Below are positions 15,237-23,775 of a stretch of DNA of 64,000 nucleotides, piece by piece; the first letter of the stretch is position 1; each line of letters opens with the position of its first letter. Made by a program: the position numbers and the translations under genes. Source of the DNA: Sphingobium sp. 15-1 (GTDB lineage: Bacteria; Pseudomonadota; Alphaproteobacteria; Sphingomonadales; Sphingomonadaceae); contig NZ_JABXJG010000001.1 of NCBI RefSeq assembly GCF_013375535.1, positions 2,294,001-2,358,000 on the forward strand, read 5' to 3'. A model generated the notes under the pieces. It was given only the letters and a program-made list of their open reading frames with translations. It was not told the DNA's origin and did not search any database.

Positions 15237-16222
15237 GCATGCACGACGATCACCACCATGGCGGCCACCACCATCCTGAGGGCCATGATCATGTGCATGG
15301 CATTCCGGTGGCCAATGCGGATGACGGCGAGGAAAGCCATTATTTCGACCATATCTACCTGACCCATGGGCATGACGAAAATGCCCGCAAGACGATCTGG
15401 GTGGTGTGGCTGACGGCGGCGACCATGGTGGTCGAGATCGTCTTCGGCTGGCTGACCGGATCGATGGCGCTGCTGGCCGACGGCTTTCACATGGCGACCC
15501 ATGCGGGCGCGCTGGCGGTGGCGGCAGCGGCCTATGGCTATGCCCGGCGGCATGCGCGCAACCCGCGCTATACGTTCGGGACCGGCAAGGTGGGCGATCT
15601 GTCCGGCTTCGCCTCCGCGTTGATCCTGGCCTTCACCGCCCTGTTCATCGCCGTCGAGTCCGTGATGCGCTTATTCGAACCGGTGAAGGTGGCCTTTGGC
15701 GAGGCGACGCTGGTGGCGGTGATCGGCCTGGTCATCAACCTGATCAGCGCCCTGCTGCTGGGGCATGACCATAGCCATGATCACGGCCATAGCCACGATC
15801 ATGACCACAAGCATGGCCATGCCGACAATAATCTGCGCGCCGCCTATGTGCATGTGCTGACTGACGCGCTGACGTCGGTGTTGGCGATCGTGGCGTTGTT
15901 GGCGGGGCGCTATATGGGCTGGTGGTGGCTGGACCCCGCCGTCGGCCTGCTGGGCGCGGTGGTGATCGCCCGCTGGGCCTGGGGGCTGATGAAGGATACC
16001 GCCGCGATCCTGCTCGACACCGCCGAACCGGCGCTGATGGCGCGGATCAAGGGACTGGCCGAGGCGGAAGGGGCGACCATCCGCGACCTGCATGTCTGGC
16101 GCATCGGGCCGCATGCCCATGCCGCGATCGTCAGCCTGGCCCCCGGCGCCGACGTCGCCGCCGTGCGCCGCCAGGTCCGCGCCCTGCCGCGCATGGAGCA
16201 TGTGACGGTGGAGTGCGGATAG
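15233..16222 (+). CDS. dmeF: Cation diffusion facilitator, DmeF-type metal exporter
   Basis: This 329-residue inner-membrane antiporter has a His-rich N-terminus (HDDHHHGGHHH), six predicted helices, a second His-rich loop (about residues 179-200, HDHSHDHGHSHDHDH) and the metal-site motifs ADGFHMATHAG and HVLTDALTSV. The DmeF subgroup exports cobalt and nickel. The first ATG at 15233 overlaps the dmeR stop (ATGA); ATG 15239 is possible. Confidence 0.92.
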   Translation: MSMHDDHHHGGHHHPEGHDHVHGIPVANADDGEESHYFDHIYLTHGHDENARKTIWVVWLTAATMVVEIVFGWLTGSMALLADGFHMATHAGALAVAAAAYGYARRHARNPRYTFGTGKVGDLSGFASALILAFTALFIAVESVMRLFEPVKVAFGEATLVAVIGLVINLISALLLGHDHSHDHGHSHDHDHKHGHADNNLRAAYVHVLTDALTSVLAIVALLAGRYMGWWWLDPAVGLLGAVVIARWAWGLMKDTAAILLDTAEPALMARIKGLAEAEGATIRDLHVWRIGPHAHAAIVSLAPGADVAAVRRQVRALPRMEHVTVECG

Positions 16223-16395
16223 CCTGTCGCAGCCCGCTCTACCGAAGAGGTAATCCTTAAGAGTTAGAGCAGCGAAACCGCCGGGTTAAGGCGGAAATTT
16301 ACCACGATAGCTGATCTGGATTACTTGACTCGACTCGGGCAACCATCCACTTTCCCTTACGGAAATCTATAAAATACCGTCGGAGAGGAGGCCTT

Positions 16396-16650
16396 ATGCC
16401 TATTGCAAAGCCCTTTGCGGGAAGGATTTTTCACGCCCTCTTGATGGAATGCTTCGCTGAACAGCGAAGGCCCACCGACGATGAGGTGGACTCGGTCGCC
16501 TCCAAGATCTGGCAGGACAGCCATGGATCGATGACCGGGCAGGACTGGCGGGATGTCGCCAAGGGAAGCGACGCCCACCGGCAGATGATCAACGCGGCAC
16601 TGATGGCGTTCGGGTCGGCTCCGGCGGAAATGCATATGGAGGTGTCCTGA
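16396..16650 (+). CDS. Conserved-looking hypothetical protein, 84 residues
   Basis: The protein is soluble, with MPIAKPFAGRIFHALLMECF at the start and a DWRDVAKG stretch in the middle, ending MEVS. A strong GGAGAGGAGG ribosome site precedes the ATG, which supports translation. No known domain is recognised. It stands alone between dmeF and a block of repeats. Confidence 0.65.
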   Translation: MPIAKPFAGRIFHALLMECFAEQRRPTDDEVDSVASKIWQDSHGSMTGQDWRDVAKGSDAHRQMINAALMAFGSAPAEMHMEVS

Positions 16651-16708
16651 GGCTCTGTCGATATTTCAGGCCGGCGCGGGGATGACTGGCGCTGGCTCCA
16701 TCCTCATG

Positions 16709-16809
16709 CGTCATGCTGAACTTGTTTCAGCATCCATTTATCCCCGCGCGCCATAGTCTGCGGAGGCGCAATGGATGCTGAGCCAGAGTTAAACAAGTTC
16801 AGCATGACG
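16709..16809. repeat. Long inverted repeat, family A copy 2
   Basis: The left arm (16709-16738) repeats the family A arm at 8432. The right arm (16770-16809) matches it except for a 10-nt insertion (about 16782-16791) after GGATGCTGA. The shared arm in two unrelated gaps shows a dispersed element; the insertion marks this copy as diverged. Confidence 0.8.
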
Positions 16810-16950
16810 GGGTTTGACGTGAACCGTGCGGCCTAAGCGGCGAGGCATGTTCGAGAAAATTCTCCGTAGCATCTTGAAACTGAAATAGACCTTCCTATTT
16901 CCCTCTTGTCCCGGCTTCCTCCCCCCTCCCGCCCGGACATCCCTCTTTGT

Positions 16951-16985
16951 AGCCCCGGCGTTCCCTTGCGCCGGGGCTGCTTTTT
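16951..16985 (+). terminator. Strong hairpin with T-run
   Basis: AGCCCCGGCG and CGCCGGGGCT form a perfect 10-bp stem with an 8-nt loop, followed by GC and TTTTT. It reads rightward and lies about 300 nt after the 84-residue gene, so it could end that transcript or a small RNA from 16660-16950. Confidence 0.75.
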
Positions 16986-16987
16986 AA

Positions 16988-17089
16988 GAGCATCGTGCGC
17001 AAAAGTGGGAACCGGTTTTGCGCTTAAACGATGCGACAACAAAAGCTTAGAGCGCGCGGCCTGCGTCTGATTTAACGCAGCGCGCTCTA
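16988..17089. repeat. Composite palindromic intergenic element (family F)
   Basis: A first palindrome (CATCGTGCGCAAAA ... TTTTGCGC..AACGATG) is followed by a second hairpin (AGAGCGCGC..CTGCGT / ACGCAG-GCGCTCT, 17050-17089). This two-hairpin layout resembles interspersed elements found between alphaproteobacterial genes. It lies between the terminator and the end of the leftward flavoprotein gene. Confidence 0.55.
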
Positions 17090-18271
17090 GAGATATTGGG
17101 CCGCCACCCAGCCGCTCGCCCAAGCCCATTGGAAATTATAGCCGCCCAGCCAACCGGTGACGTCGACCGCTTCGCCTATGGCGTAGAGGCCAGGGAGGTG
17201 GCGCGCCTCCATCGTCTGCGAGGAGAGTCCGGCGGTCGAGATGCCGCCGATCGCGACCTCCGCCTTGGCGAAGCCTTCGGTGCCGTTGGGGGTGAAGGAC
17301 CAGGCCGAAAGGCGGCGTTCGGCGTCCTGCAGCTTGCGGTCCGGAATATTGCCGAGATCACCGGGCAAAGCGAGCCGCTCCGCCAGGGCATCGGCCAGAC
17401 GGTCGGGCAGTTGGCCGCGCAGACATTGCGTCAGCGTGGCGCGGGGCTTGGCGCGCTTCGCCTCCGTCAGCCAGCCTTGCGGCTGGTCGGGCAGGAAGTC
17501 GAGGGTGATGGCATCGCCATGCCGCCAATAGGAGGAAATCTGGAGGATCGCCGGGCCGGACAGGCCCCGATGGGTGAGCAGCGCGGCTTCGCGGAAGGTC
17601 GTCTTGCCGTGGCGGGCGATGACCTCGGTCGAGACGCCGGAGAGCGAGCGGAAGAGCAGGTCTTCGCCGCCGAGGGTCAGGGGCACCAGCGCCGGGCGGG
17701 GCTCGACCACCTTCAGCCCGAACTGGCGGGCAAGGTCGTAGGCGATGCCGGTCGCGCCGATCTTCGGGATGGAGGGGCCGCCGGTGGCGATAACCAGCGC
17801 GGAGGCGGAGGCGGTCCTGTCGCCATGGGTGACGCTGTACCGGCCATCGGCATGGGTGACGGCGGTGATGGCGTGGTCGAGCCGGATCGCGACGCCGCCC
17901 GCCTCGCACTCGGCCAGCAGCATGGCCACGATCTGGCGGGCGCTCTGATCGCAGAAGAGCTGGCCCAGCGTCTTTTCGTGCCAGGCGATGCCGTGGCGTT
18001 GGACAAGCGCGAGGAAATCCTGCGCCGTGTAGCGGCCCAGCGCGGATTTGGCGAAATGGGGGTTGGCCGACAGATAACGATCGGGCGCAGTGTGGATATT
18101 GGTGAAATTGCAGCGGCCGCCGCCGGAGATCAGGATTTTCTTCCCCGGCTGGTCGGCATGGTCGATGACGAGGACGCGCCTGCCCCGCTGGCCCGCCATG
18201 GCTGCGCACATGAGCCCGGCGCCGCCAGCGCCCAGGACGATGGCGTCATAGGTTTCCGGTGTTGCGGGCAT
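17087..18271 (-). CDS. HI0933/BaiN-type FAD-dependent oxidoreductase
   Basis: This 394-residue flavoprotein of TIGR00275 has FAD motifs VLGAGGAGLMCA at the N-terminus, KKILISGGGRCNFTN near 45 and the C-terminal GEAVDVTGWLGGYNFQWA. Substrates of the family are poorly known. The ATG at 18271 is used because it overlaps the stop of the upstream gene as TGATG, implying termination-reinitiation coupling; a TTG one codon earlier is less likely. Confidence 0.9.
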   Translation of the reverse strand: MPATPETYDAIVLGAGGAGLMCAAMAGQRGRRVLVIDHADQPGKKILISGGGRCNFTNIHTAPDRYLSANPHFAKSALGRYTAQDFLALVQRHGIAWHEKTLGQLFCDQSARQIVAMLLAECEAGGVAIRLDHAITAVTHADGRYSVTHGDRTASASALVIATGGPSIPKIGATGIAYDLARQFGLKVVEPRPALVPLTLGGEDLLFRSLSGVSTEVIARHGKTTFREAALLTHRGLSGPAILQISSYWRHGDAITLDFLPDQPQGWLTEAKRAKPRATLTQCLRGQLPDRLADALAERLALPGDLGNIPDRKLQDAERRLSAWSFTPNGTEGFAKAEVAIGGISTAGLSSQTMEARHLPGLYAIGEAVDVTGWLGGYNFQWAWASGWVAAQYL

Positions 18272-18699
18272 CAACCGGCGGCGAGCGCGTCCATGATCTG
18301 GCGGACGGGCGTGACGTCATAGCCGGCGGAAGCAGCCTGCTCGGTCAGTGCCGCCGGGTGGTCGCCCGCGCGGGCGCGGGTCAGCGCCCAGAGCAATGTG
18401 CTGCGCGTGCCGGAGCGGCAATAGGCGAGAATCTTGCCCTCGCCCGCCTGCTCCAGCGCAGCGGCCATGCCGTCGAGCTGCCAGGGCGCGAAGCCGCCAT
18501 GGGCGACCGGGACGGCGGCATAGGCGATGCCGGCGACCTTGGCGGCGGCCTCGATCTCCGCGCCGTTGGTCTGGCCCGGTTCCTCGTCGTCGGGGCGGTT
18601 ATTGATGATGACGGTGACGCCCAGCGCCTTGGCTTCCGCTACCTGATCAACGCTGATCTGCGGAGAGACGTAGAGGCTTTTGGTGAGCTGGCGGAACAT
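18271..18699 (-). CDS. DUF442/TIGR01244 family protein (beta-lactamase-hydrolase-like phosphatase/sulfurtransferase)
   Basis: This 142-residue protein has a cysteine-phosphatase-like loop (AYCRSGTRS, C-x5-R) and the family start FRQLTKSLYVSPQIS. Members resemble dual-specificity phosphatases; in some bacteria this domain is fused to a sulfide-oxidising lactamase-like enzyme. An AAGGAG ribosome site precedes ATG 18699. It is coupled to the downstream flavoprotein by a TGATG overlap. Confidence 0.85.
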   Translation of the reverse strand: MFRQLTKSLYVSPQISVDQVAEAKALGVTVIINNRPDDEEPGQTNGAEIEAAAKVAGIAYAAVPVAHGGFAPWQLDGMAAALEQAGEGKILAYCRSGTRSTLLWALTRARAGDHPAALTEQAASAGYDVTPVRQIMDALAAG

Positions 18700-18771
18700 G
18701 GGCGGAGACTCCTTTGCGGGTCTCCTTGCGCTTGTGGGACGTGGGATTCAAGAGGGCGACGGCAAATCCAC

Positions 18772-18839
18772 CGTGCTCCTGCGAAGGCAGGAGCCCAGTC
18801 CTGCCGTCTGAACTGGGCTCCTGCCTTCGCAGGAGCACG
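18772..18839. repeat. Family B inverted repeat, copy 1 (28-bp perfect arms)
   Basis: Arms 18772-18799 and 18812-18839 are exact reverse complements, with CTCCTGCGAAGGCAGGAGCC nested inside each. The 12-nt loop ends CCGTCTGA, also found before the right arm in copies at 43.9, 53.9 and 58.9 kb. It lies between the DUF442 and recQ genes. Confidence 0.9.
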
Positions 18840-18863
18840 TCAACGCTGATCTCTATTTTTCTG

Positions 18864-20636
18864 TCAAAGATAAGGCCGGATCGCCGCCAGAAACGCATCA
18901 CCATAAGCGTCGAGCTTACGCTGGCCCACCCCACTGATATGGCCGAGTTCGGCAAGGCTCGTCGGGCGCTGCTCCGCCATTTCGCGCAGGGTCGAATCGT
19001 GGAAGATGACATAGGGCGGCACGCCCGCTTCCTGCGCCAGTTCGCGGCGGCAGGCGCGCAGCGCGTCGAACAGCGGATCGCCCACGGGATTTTCGGCGCT
19101 GCCGTTGCGGGCGCTCTTGCGGCGGCGTTCCTTGCGGGGCGGGAGGACCAGGCTGACCTCCTCCTCCCCGCGCAGGATCGGGCGGGCATTGGGGCCGAAT
19201 TCCAGGCCGCCATGCTCGTTGGTCTGGAGCGCGTCGCGCACCAGCAAGGCGCGGGAAACGGGGCGCAGCAGCGCCGTCTCCTCGCCGTCGACAATGCCGT
19301 AGACCGAAATCTTGTCATGGCCGCGCTCACGGATCTTGTCGCTGACGGCGCCGGTCAGCACCTGCTCGATATGGCCGACGCCGAAGCTCTGGCCGGTGCG
19401 ATAGACGGCGGACAGGAATTTGCGGGCGGTCTGGGTCGCGTCGATGCTGGGCGGGGGATTGAGGCAATTGTCGCAATTGCCGCAGCCCGGCGGGGGATTT
19501 TCCCCGAAATGGCGGAGCAATATGGCGCGGCGGCAGGTGCCGGTTTCGACCAGCCCACCCAGCGCCGTGATGCGGGCGCGCTCGCCCTGCTGGCGGAGGG
19601 GGTCGAGTTCCCCGATGCGTTGGCGCGCCCGGGCGAAATCGTCGGCGCCCCAGAAGAGATGCGCCTGCGCCGGTTCGCCGTCGCGGCCTGCGCGGCCGGA
19701 TTCCTGATAATAGCCCTCGATCGACTTGGGCAGCGCCGCATGGGCGACGAAACGGACGTCGGGCTTGTCGATGCCCATCCCGAAGGCGATGGTGGCGACC
19801 ATCACCATATCCTCACTGGCGATGAAGGCGGCCTGGTTGGCGGCGCGGAGCTGGGGCTCCAGCCCGGCATGATAGGCGCGGGTCGGGCGGCCGGTCTTGG
19901 CGAGGGTTTCGGCCAGTTTCTCGGTCGCGGCGCGGGTCGGGGCATAGACGATGCCGGGGCCGGTCTGGCTGGCGATCAGGTCGGAAAGCTGTCGCGGCAG
20001 GCCATCGCGAGGATGGACCACGTAGCGGATGTTCGGACGGTCGAATCCCGCGATGATCAAGCCGTCCCGCGGGATGCCGAGCTGGACGAGGATGTCGTCG
20101 CGGGTGTGATGATCGGCGGTGGCGGTCAGCGCAAGGCGCGGGACATCCGGAAATTCATCCAGCAGCGGCCGCAGCAGGCGATAGTCCGGGCGGAAATCAT
20201 GTCCCCATTCGGAGACGCAATGGGCCTCGTCTATCGCGAAGAGGGCGATTTTCGTGGCGCGCAGGAGGTTGCGGAACCCCTCCCCGCTGGCGCGCTCGGG
20301 CGCGACATAGAGCAGATCGAGATCGCCATTGCGCAGCCGGTCCTGCGTCTCGCGCCAGTCGGCGTCGACGCTGGTGAGGCTGGCGGCGCGGATGCCGACC
20401 GCCTGCGCGGCGCGAAGCTGGTCATGCATCAGCGCGATCAAGGGGGAGACGACGACGCAGCAGCCGTCGAGCGCGACGGCGGGAAGCTGGTAGCAGAGCG
20501 ACTTGCCCGCGCCGGTCGGCATGATCGCCAGCGTCGGCTGGCCCGCCATGATGCGGCTGACCACATGCTCCTGCACGCCCCTGAAGCCGGGAAAACCGAA
20601 AATATCGTGGAGGAGGGTCGGGATGTCGGGACGCAT
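18864..20636 (-). CDS. recQ: ATP-dependent DNA helicase RecQ
   Basis: This 590-residue superfamily 2 helicase has Walker A PTGAGKS, the DEAHCVSEWGHDFR box, motif VI ESGRAGRDG, a four-cysteine zinc site (C-RRAILLRHFGE..CGNCDNC) and an RQC and HRDC-like C-terminus. It unwinds DNA 3' to 5' in recombination and stalled-fork repair. It appears to be a single-gene unit flanked by repeats. Confidence 0.95.
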   Translation of the reverse strand: MRPDIPTLLHDIFGFPGFRGVQEHVVSRIMAGQPTLAIMPTGAGKSLCYQLPAVALDGCCVVVSPLIALMHDQLRAAQAVGIRAASLTSVDADWRETQDRLRNGDLDLLYVAPERASGEGFRNLLRATKIALFAIDEAHCVSEWGHDFRPDYRLLRPLLDEFPDVPRLALTATADHHTRDDILVQLGIPRDGLIIAGFDRPNIRYVVHPRDGLPRQLSDLIASQTGPGIVYAPTRAATEKLAETLAKTGRPTRAYHAGLEPQLRAANQAAFIASEDMVMVATIAFGMGIDKPDVRFVAHAALPKSIEGYYQESGRAGRDGEPAQAHLFWGADDFARARQRIGELDPLRQQGERARITALGGLVETGTCRRAILLRHFGENPPPGCGNCDNCLNPPPSIDATQTARKFLSAVYRTGQSFGVGHIEQVLTGAVSDKIRERGHDKISVYGIVDGEETALLRPVSRALLVRDALQTNEHGGLEFGPNARPILRGEEEVSLVLPPRKERRRKSARNGSAENPVGDPLFDALRACRRELAQEAGVPPYVIFHDSTLREMAEQRPTSLAELGHISGVGQRKLDAYGDAFLAAIRPYL

Positions 20637-20744
20637 GCGGGATGGCTCTAGCGGCTCAATCGGCGGAGGACCAGCCTAAGGGTCGGAGCCTAGTCACCTG
20701 AATCCGAAGTTCGCCACATTGATTTTGTAACCCCGGGGGATTTC

Positions 20745-20829
20745 GTCACCCCGGGCTTGACCCGGGGTCCCGCCTCCTCTCGCGTATCGACGGAAGAAAA
20801 GCGAAATCCCGGGTCAAGCCCGGGATGAC
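20745..20829. repeat. Family C inverted repeat, copy 1
   Basis: The left arm (GTCACCCCGGGCTTGACCC ..., 20745-20773) pairs imperfectly with the right arm (20801-20829). Copy 2 is at 36984-37069 beside serA. The arms contain the core GGGCTTGACCCGGG. It fills much of the 223-bp gap between recQ and the small Cys-rich gene. Confidence 0.8.
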
Positions 20830-20859
20830 AGCAATGAAACGAACTTCGATTCCGCCATA

Positions 20860-21174
20860 TTAGGGTTCCAGCAAACAACCCCAGCCCTTGCGATAGCGCG
20901 CCGTGCGCGAAGCAAGCAACGGAACCGCTGCGTTGACCGATTGCGATTCGGGCATGTCCTTCAGCGACACCGCCCACATGCCGGGCTCCTTGTCGCCCTT
21001 GCAGCTTGCCATCGAGCGGCCCTCGACATAGCGGCAGGAGCAGGTGACGCGCGCGCCGAAGCCCGCGCCGACCTGGGCATGGGCGCGCAGCGCGCTCCAG
21101 TTCCACGCCAGCAGCGCCAGCGGCAGCAGGGCCACCGCCAAAACCCCATAAATCCATTTCCGGCGACCGGACAT
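20860..21174 (-). CDS. Small membrane-anchored Cys-rich hypothetical protein, 104 residues
   Basis: An N-terminal signal or anchor (residues 8-26) precedes a small domain with CSCRYVEGRS, SCKGD and a final GCLLEP, so at least four cysteines that could form disulfides in the periplasm. No family is recognised. It starts 38 bp from the divergent serine hydrolase gene and may share its control region. Confidence 0.6.
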   Translation of the reverse strand: MSGRRKWIYGVLAVALLPLALLAWNWSALRAHAQVGAGFGARVTCSCRYVEGRSMASCKGDKEPGMWAVSLKDMPESQSVNAAVPLLASRTARYRKGWGCLLEP

Positions 21175-21212
21175 GCTCCCCTTTCCCGCGCTCCATGCTA
21201 AGGCCGCGGCTT

Positions 21213-22334
21213 ATGAGGCTTGAGCGGAACAGCGTAAAGCGCCTTGGCGCGATCGGCGGGATTTTGGCGATCCTGGCGGTGGCCGGCCTGTGGACCGTGC
21301 GCGCCGCCGGGCCGGAGCCGGTCGTCCACATCGCCGGCGATTCGGATGTGGATGCGGCGGCGCTGAGCGCGGCGATCGATCCACTGTTCGACGACGAGGC
21401 GGGCGAGACGCGGGCGCTGGTCGTCATGCATGACGGGAAGGTCGTGGCGGAGCGCTATGCGCCGGGCTATGGGCCGCAGACCCGGCTACCCTCCTGGTCC
21501 ACCGCCAAGAGCGTGACGGCGGTGCTGATCGGGCTGATGGTGTCCGACGGGCGGCTGGCGCTCGGTTCGCCGGTGCCGGTGGCGGCCTGGGGCCAGCCGG
21601 GCGATCCAAGGGGACGGATCACCCTGCGGCAGTTGCTGGCCATGACCTCCGGCCTTGATCATGTCGAGGATGCGGAGCCGCTGGCCGAAGCCGACACGGT
21701 GCGCATGCTGTTCACCGACGGGGCGCAGGATATGGGCGCCTTTGCGGAGGCCAAGCCGCTCGCCCATGCGCCGGGGTCGGTCTTTTCCTATTCGACCGGC
21801 AGCACGATCATCCTCACCGACCTGATGGCGCGGATGCTGACCAACAGCGCCGACCCCGATGTTCGGCGGCGGGCGATGCAGATGTTCATCGACGGGCGGC
21901 TGAAGATTCCGGCGCGGCTCGACAGCCTGACCGTGGAATATGATGCGGCGGGCACGATGATCGGGGGCAGCTTCATGCATATGACGGCGCGGGATTATGC
22001 GCGCTTCGGGGAACTGCTGCGCAATCAGGGGCGCGGCGTGGTGGGGCACCAGATCGTGCCGGAAAAGTGGATCGACTATATGCGCGCGCCTTCGCCGCGC
22101 AATGCGGCCTATGGCGCGCATCTGTGGCTCAACCGGGACAGCGAGGAAAGCGCGCTGATGCCGGGGCGGGCGCCGCGGAGCCTGTTCGGCTGCGTCGGGC
22201 ATGATGGGCAATATATATTGGTGTCGCCCTCGCAGCGGCTGACCGTGGTGCGGCTCGGCATGTCGCCGGACAAGGCGCAGCGCGAGGTCGTGAAGGAAGG
22301 ACTGGCGAAGCTGGTGGGGCTTTATGCGCGTTGA
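21213..22334 (+). CDS. Serine hydrolase, class C beta-lactamase/esterase family
   Basis: This 373-residue protein has an N-terminal membrane or signal segment (about 10-30) and the SxxK catalytic motif in SWSTAKS, with SYSTGS as a candidate second motif and a late VGHDGQY. Relatives include 6-aminohexanoate-dimer hydrolases, D-alanyl carboxypeptidases and esterases. ATG 21213 has AAGG 9 nt upstream; ATG 21195 in the same frame is an alternative. It should act in the periplasm or at the membrane; the substrate is unknown. Confidence 0.85.
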   Translation: MRLERNSVKRLGAIGGILAILAVAGLWTVRAAGPEPVVHIAGDSDVDAAALSAAIDPLFDDEAGETRALVVMHDGKVVAERYAPGYGPQTRLPSWSTAKSVTAVLIGLMVSDGRLALGSPVPVAAWGQPGDPRGRITLRQLLAMTSGLDHVEDAEPLAEADTVRMLFTDGAQDMGAFAEAKPLAHAPGSVFSYSTGSTIILTDLMARMLTNSADPDVRRRAMQMFIDGRLKIPARLDSLTVEYDAAGTMIGGSFMHMTARDYARFGELLRNQGRGVVGHQIVPEKWIDYMRAPSPRNAAYGAHLWLNRDSEESALMPGRAPRSLFGCVGHDGQYILVSPSQRLTVVRLGMSPDKAQREVVKEGLAKLVGLYAR

Positions 22335-22382
22335 GGGTGGTTGGCGGACGTTCTGCTTCGCGCTTCTTTCCTTGAAGCGTAC

Positions 22383-22495
22383 CGTGCTCCTGCGCAGGCA
22401 GGAGCCCAGTTCGGACGGTCCGATAGCCCACAGAGGACAGGACTGGGTTCCTGCCTTCGCAGGAACACGGGGCGCTTAAGGGCGGGAACTGGCCA
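22383..22495. repeat. Family B repeat, copy 2, with conserved right flank
   Basis: Arms at 22383-22410 and 22442-22469 pair with a few mismatches. The right flank carries GCGCTTAA (22472) and TGGCCA (22490), 18 nt apart as in three other copies. The left side carries CTTTCCTTGAAG before the arm. It is placed between the serine hydrolase and PhzF genes, near both 3' ends. Confidence 0.85.
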
Positions 22496-22508
22496 GAAGC
22501 AGTCCCGT

Positions 22509-23297
22509 CTAAAGCAGGAAATTACCCTCGATCACCGTCCGGCAAGCACCCGTCAGGATCACCCGGTTACCGGACAGGCGGCACAATAAGCGTCCTCCTC
22601 GCGAGGACGCCTGATAGGCTGTCAGCTTGGTCTTATCGAGCCGCTTGGCCCAATAGGGGGTGAGCAGGCAGTGCGCCGATCCGGTGACGGGGTCTTCGTC
22701 TATGCCCGCGCCGGGCACGAAGACGCGGCTGATCATGTCGCTGTCTTCGCCGGGCGCGGTCGCCATGAGGAGGATGCTTCCGGCCTTTTTGAGCGTCGCA
22801 AAATCGGGTTGCAGCGCACGGATTGCCGCAGCGTCGCGATAGACGAAGATCGCATAGCCGCCCTCCCGCCAATGGGTTTCGAGGACGTCGCCGCCCATGG
22901 CGGCGGCCAGATCGGGCAATGGCCGGGGCTCGGTCGTCCAGGCGGGGAGCGAGAGCGCATAGCCGTCCCGATCGCGCGAGACGGTGAGCACGCCCGCATG
23001 CGTCGTGCGGAAACGGACGGCGGTGCGACCGCCCATCAGCACATGACCGCTCGCCAGCGTGGCGTGGCCGCACAGCTTGACCTCCACGGCGGGGGTGAAC
23101 CAGCGCAGCGCATAGTCCGCATCGGGATCGTCGGGCGTGGGCACGGTGAAGGCGGTTTCGGAGAGGTTGTTTTCCGCCGCGATCGCCTGAAGCGTGGCAT
23201 CGTCCAGCCATTGGCCAAGCGGCATGACCGCGGCCGGATTGCCGGTGAAGGGGGCGTCAGCGAAAGCGTCGACCTGGATGAAGGGCAGGCTGGTCAC
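22509..23297 (-). CDS. PhzF family isomerase/epimerase
   Basis: This 262-residue protein has the start TSLPFIQVDAFADAPFTGNPAAV, catalytic Glu47 in NNLSETAF and the C-terminal EDPVTGSAHC motif, all diagnostic of PhzF (diaminopimelate epimerase fold). Outside phenazine clusters the substrate is generally unknown. GTG at 23297 is chosen because AAAGGA lies 7 nt upstream; the in-frame ATG at 23324 has no ribosome site. Confidence 0.9.
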   Translation of the reverse strand: MTSLPFIQVDAFADAPFTGNPAAVMPLGQWLDDATLQAIAAENNLSETAFTVPTPDDPDADYALRWFTPAVEVKLCGHATLASGHVLMGGRTAVRFRTTHAGVLTVSRDRDGYALSLPAWTTEPRPLPDLAAAMGGDVLETHWREGGYAIFVYRDAAAIRALQPDFATLKKAGSILLMATAPGEDSDMISRVFVPGAGIDEDPVTGSAHCLLTPYWAKRLDKTKLTAYQASSRGGRLLCRLSGNRVILTGACRTVIEGNFLL

Positions 23298-23409
23298 GGG
23301 CGATCCTTTGGCATTTCCCGTCATGATGACGCGGCGACCGGCATCGGAACAGGGCCGCTCGGGCGGAATTGGTCATGGCGGGGAATCCCCGGCGGAGGGG
23401 AAACGAAAT

Positions 23410-23437
23410 GGGCCAGCCATGATGACATGGCTGGCCC
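23410..23437. terminator. Perfect 12-bp hairpin upstream of the PhzF gene
   Basis: GGGCCAGCCATG and CATGGCTGGCCC pair around a 4-nt loop. On the minus strand ATTTCGTTT follows, so it may terminate readthrough from aroC before the PhzF promoter. Confidence 0.5.
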
Positions 23438-23650
23438 GTGTTCGCGGCTGAAGGGGACGCTTTGACCGTCAATCCATGGAGACCATGGTGACGCTCCCCA
23501 GGCTTACGCACTGCCGCTCGCCCTCCCGCGGGCGATCCGTGACGGCGATGTTACCGCAGATTGGCTGAGTCGTCTCGCGGGAATCATGTCTTTGCCGAAA
23601 TTATGGCTCGATTCGACGCGTTGTGTTGCGGTGGTGGGCGCGATTCTCTT

Positions 23651-23759
23651 CCGTGCTCCTGCGACCCGAAGGGCGGCGAAGCTAACGCAGGAGCACGGTC
23701 CCGTACTTAGTGGATCATCGCACCGCCCGATCTGGGCTCCTGCCTTCGCAGGAGCACGG
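23651..23759. repeat. Family B repeat, copy 3 (rearranged)
   Basis: CCGTGCTCCTGCG at 23651 pairs with both CGCAGGAGCACGG ending at 23698 and the standard right arm (23732-23759). The segment between the first two has an extra insert. The TGGATCATCGCACCG internal sequence is shared with copies 5 and 8. It lies next to the aroC 3' end. Confidence 0.75.
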
Positions 23760-23775
23760 AGCGCCAAGGATTAAG

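Larger units (their letters stand above)
23298..23775. other. Gap between PhzF and aroC: hairpin and repeat, no gene seen
   Basis: Two structures occupy this stretch: a perfect 12-bp hairpin at 23410-23437 and family B copy 3. No frame with a credible ribosome site and family is visible between them. Confidence 0.55.
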
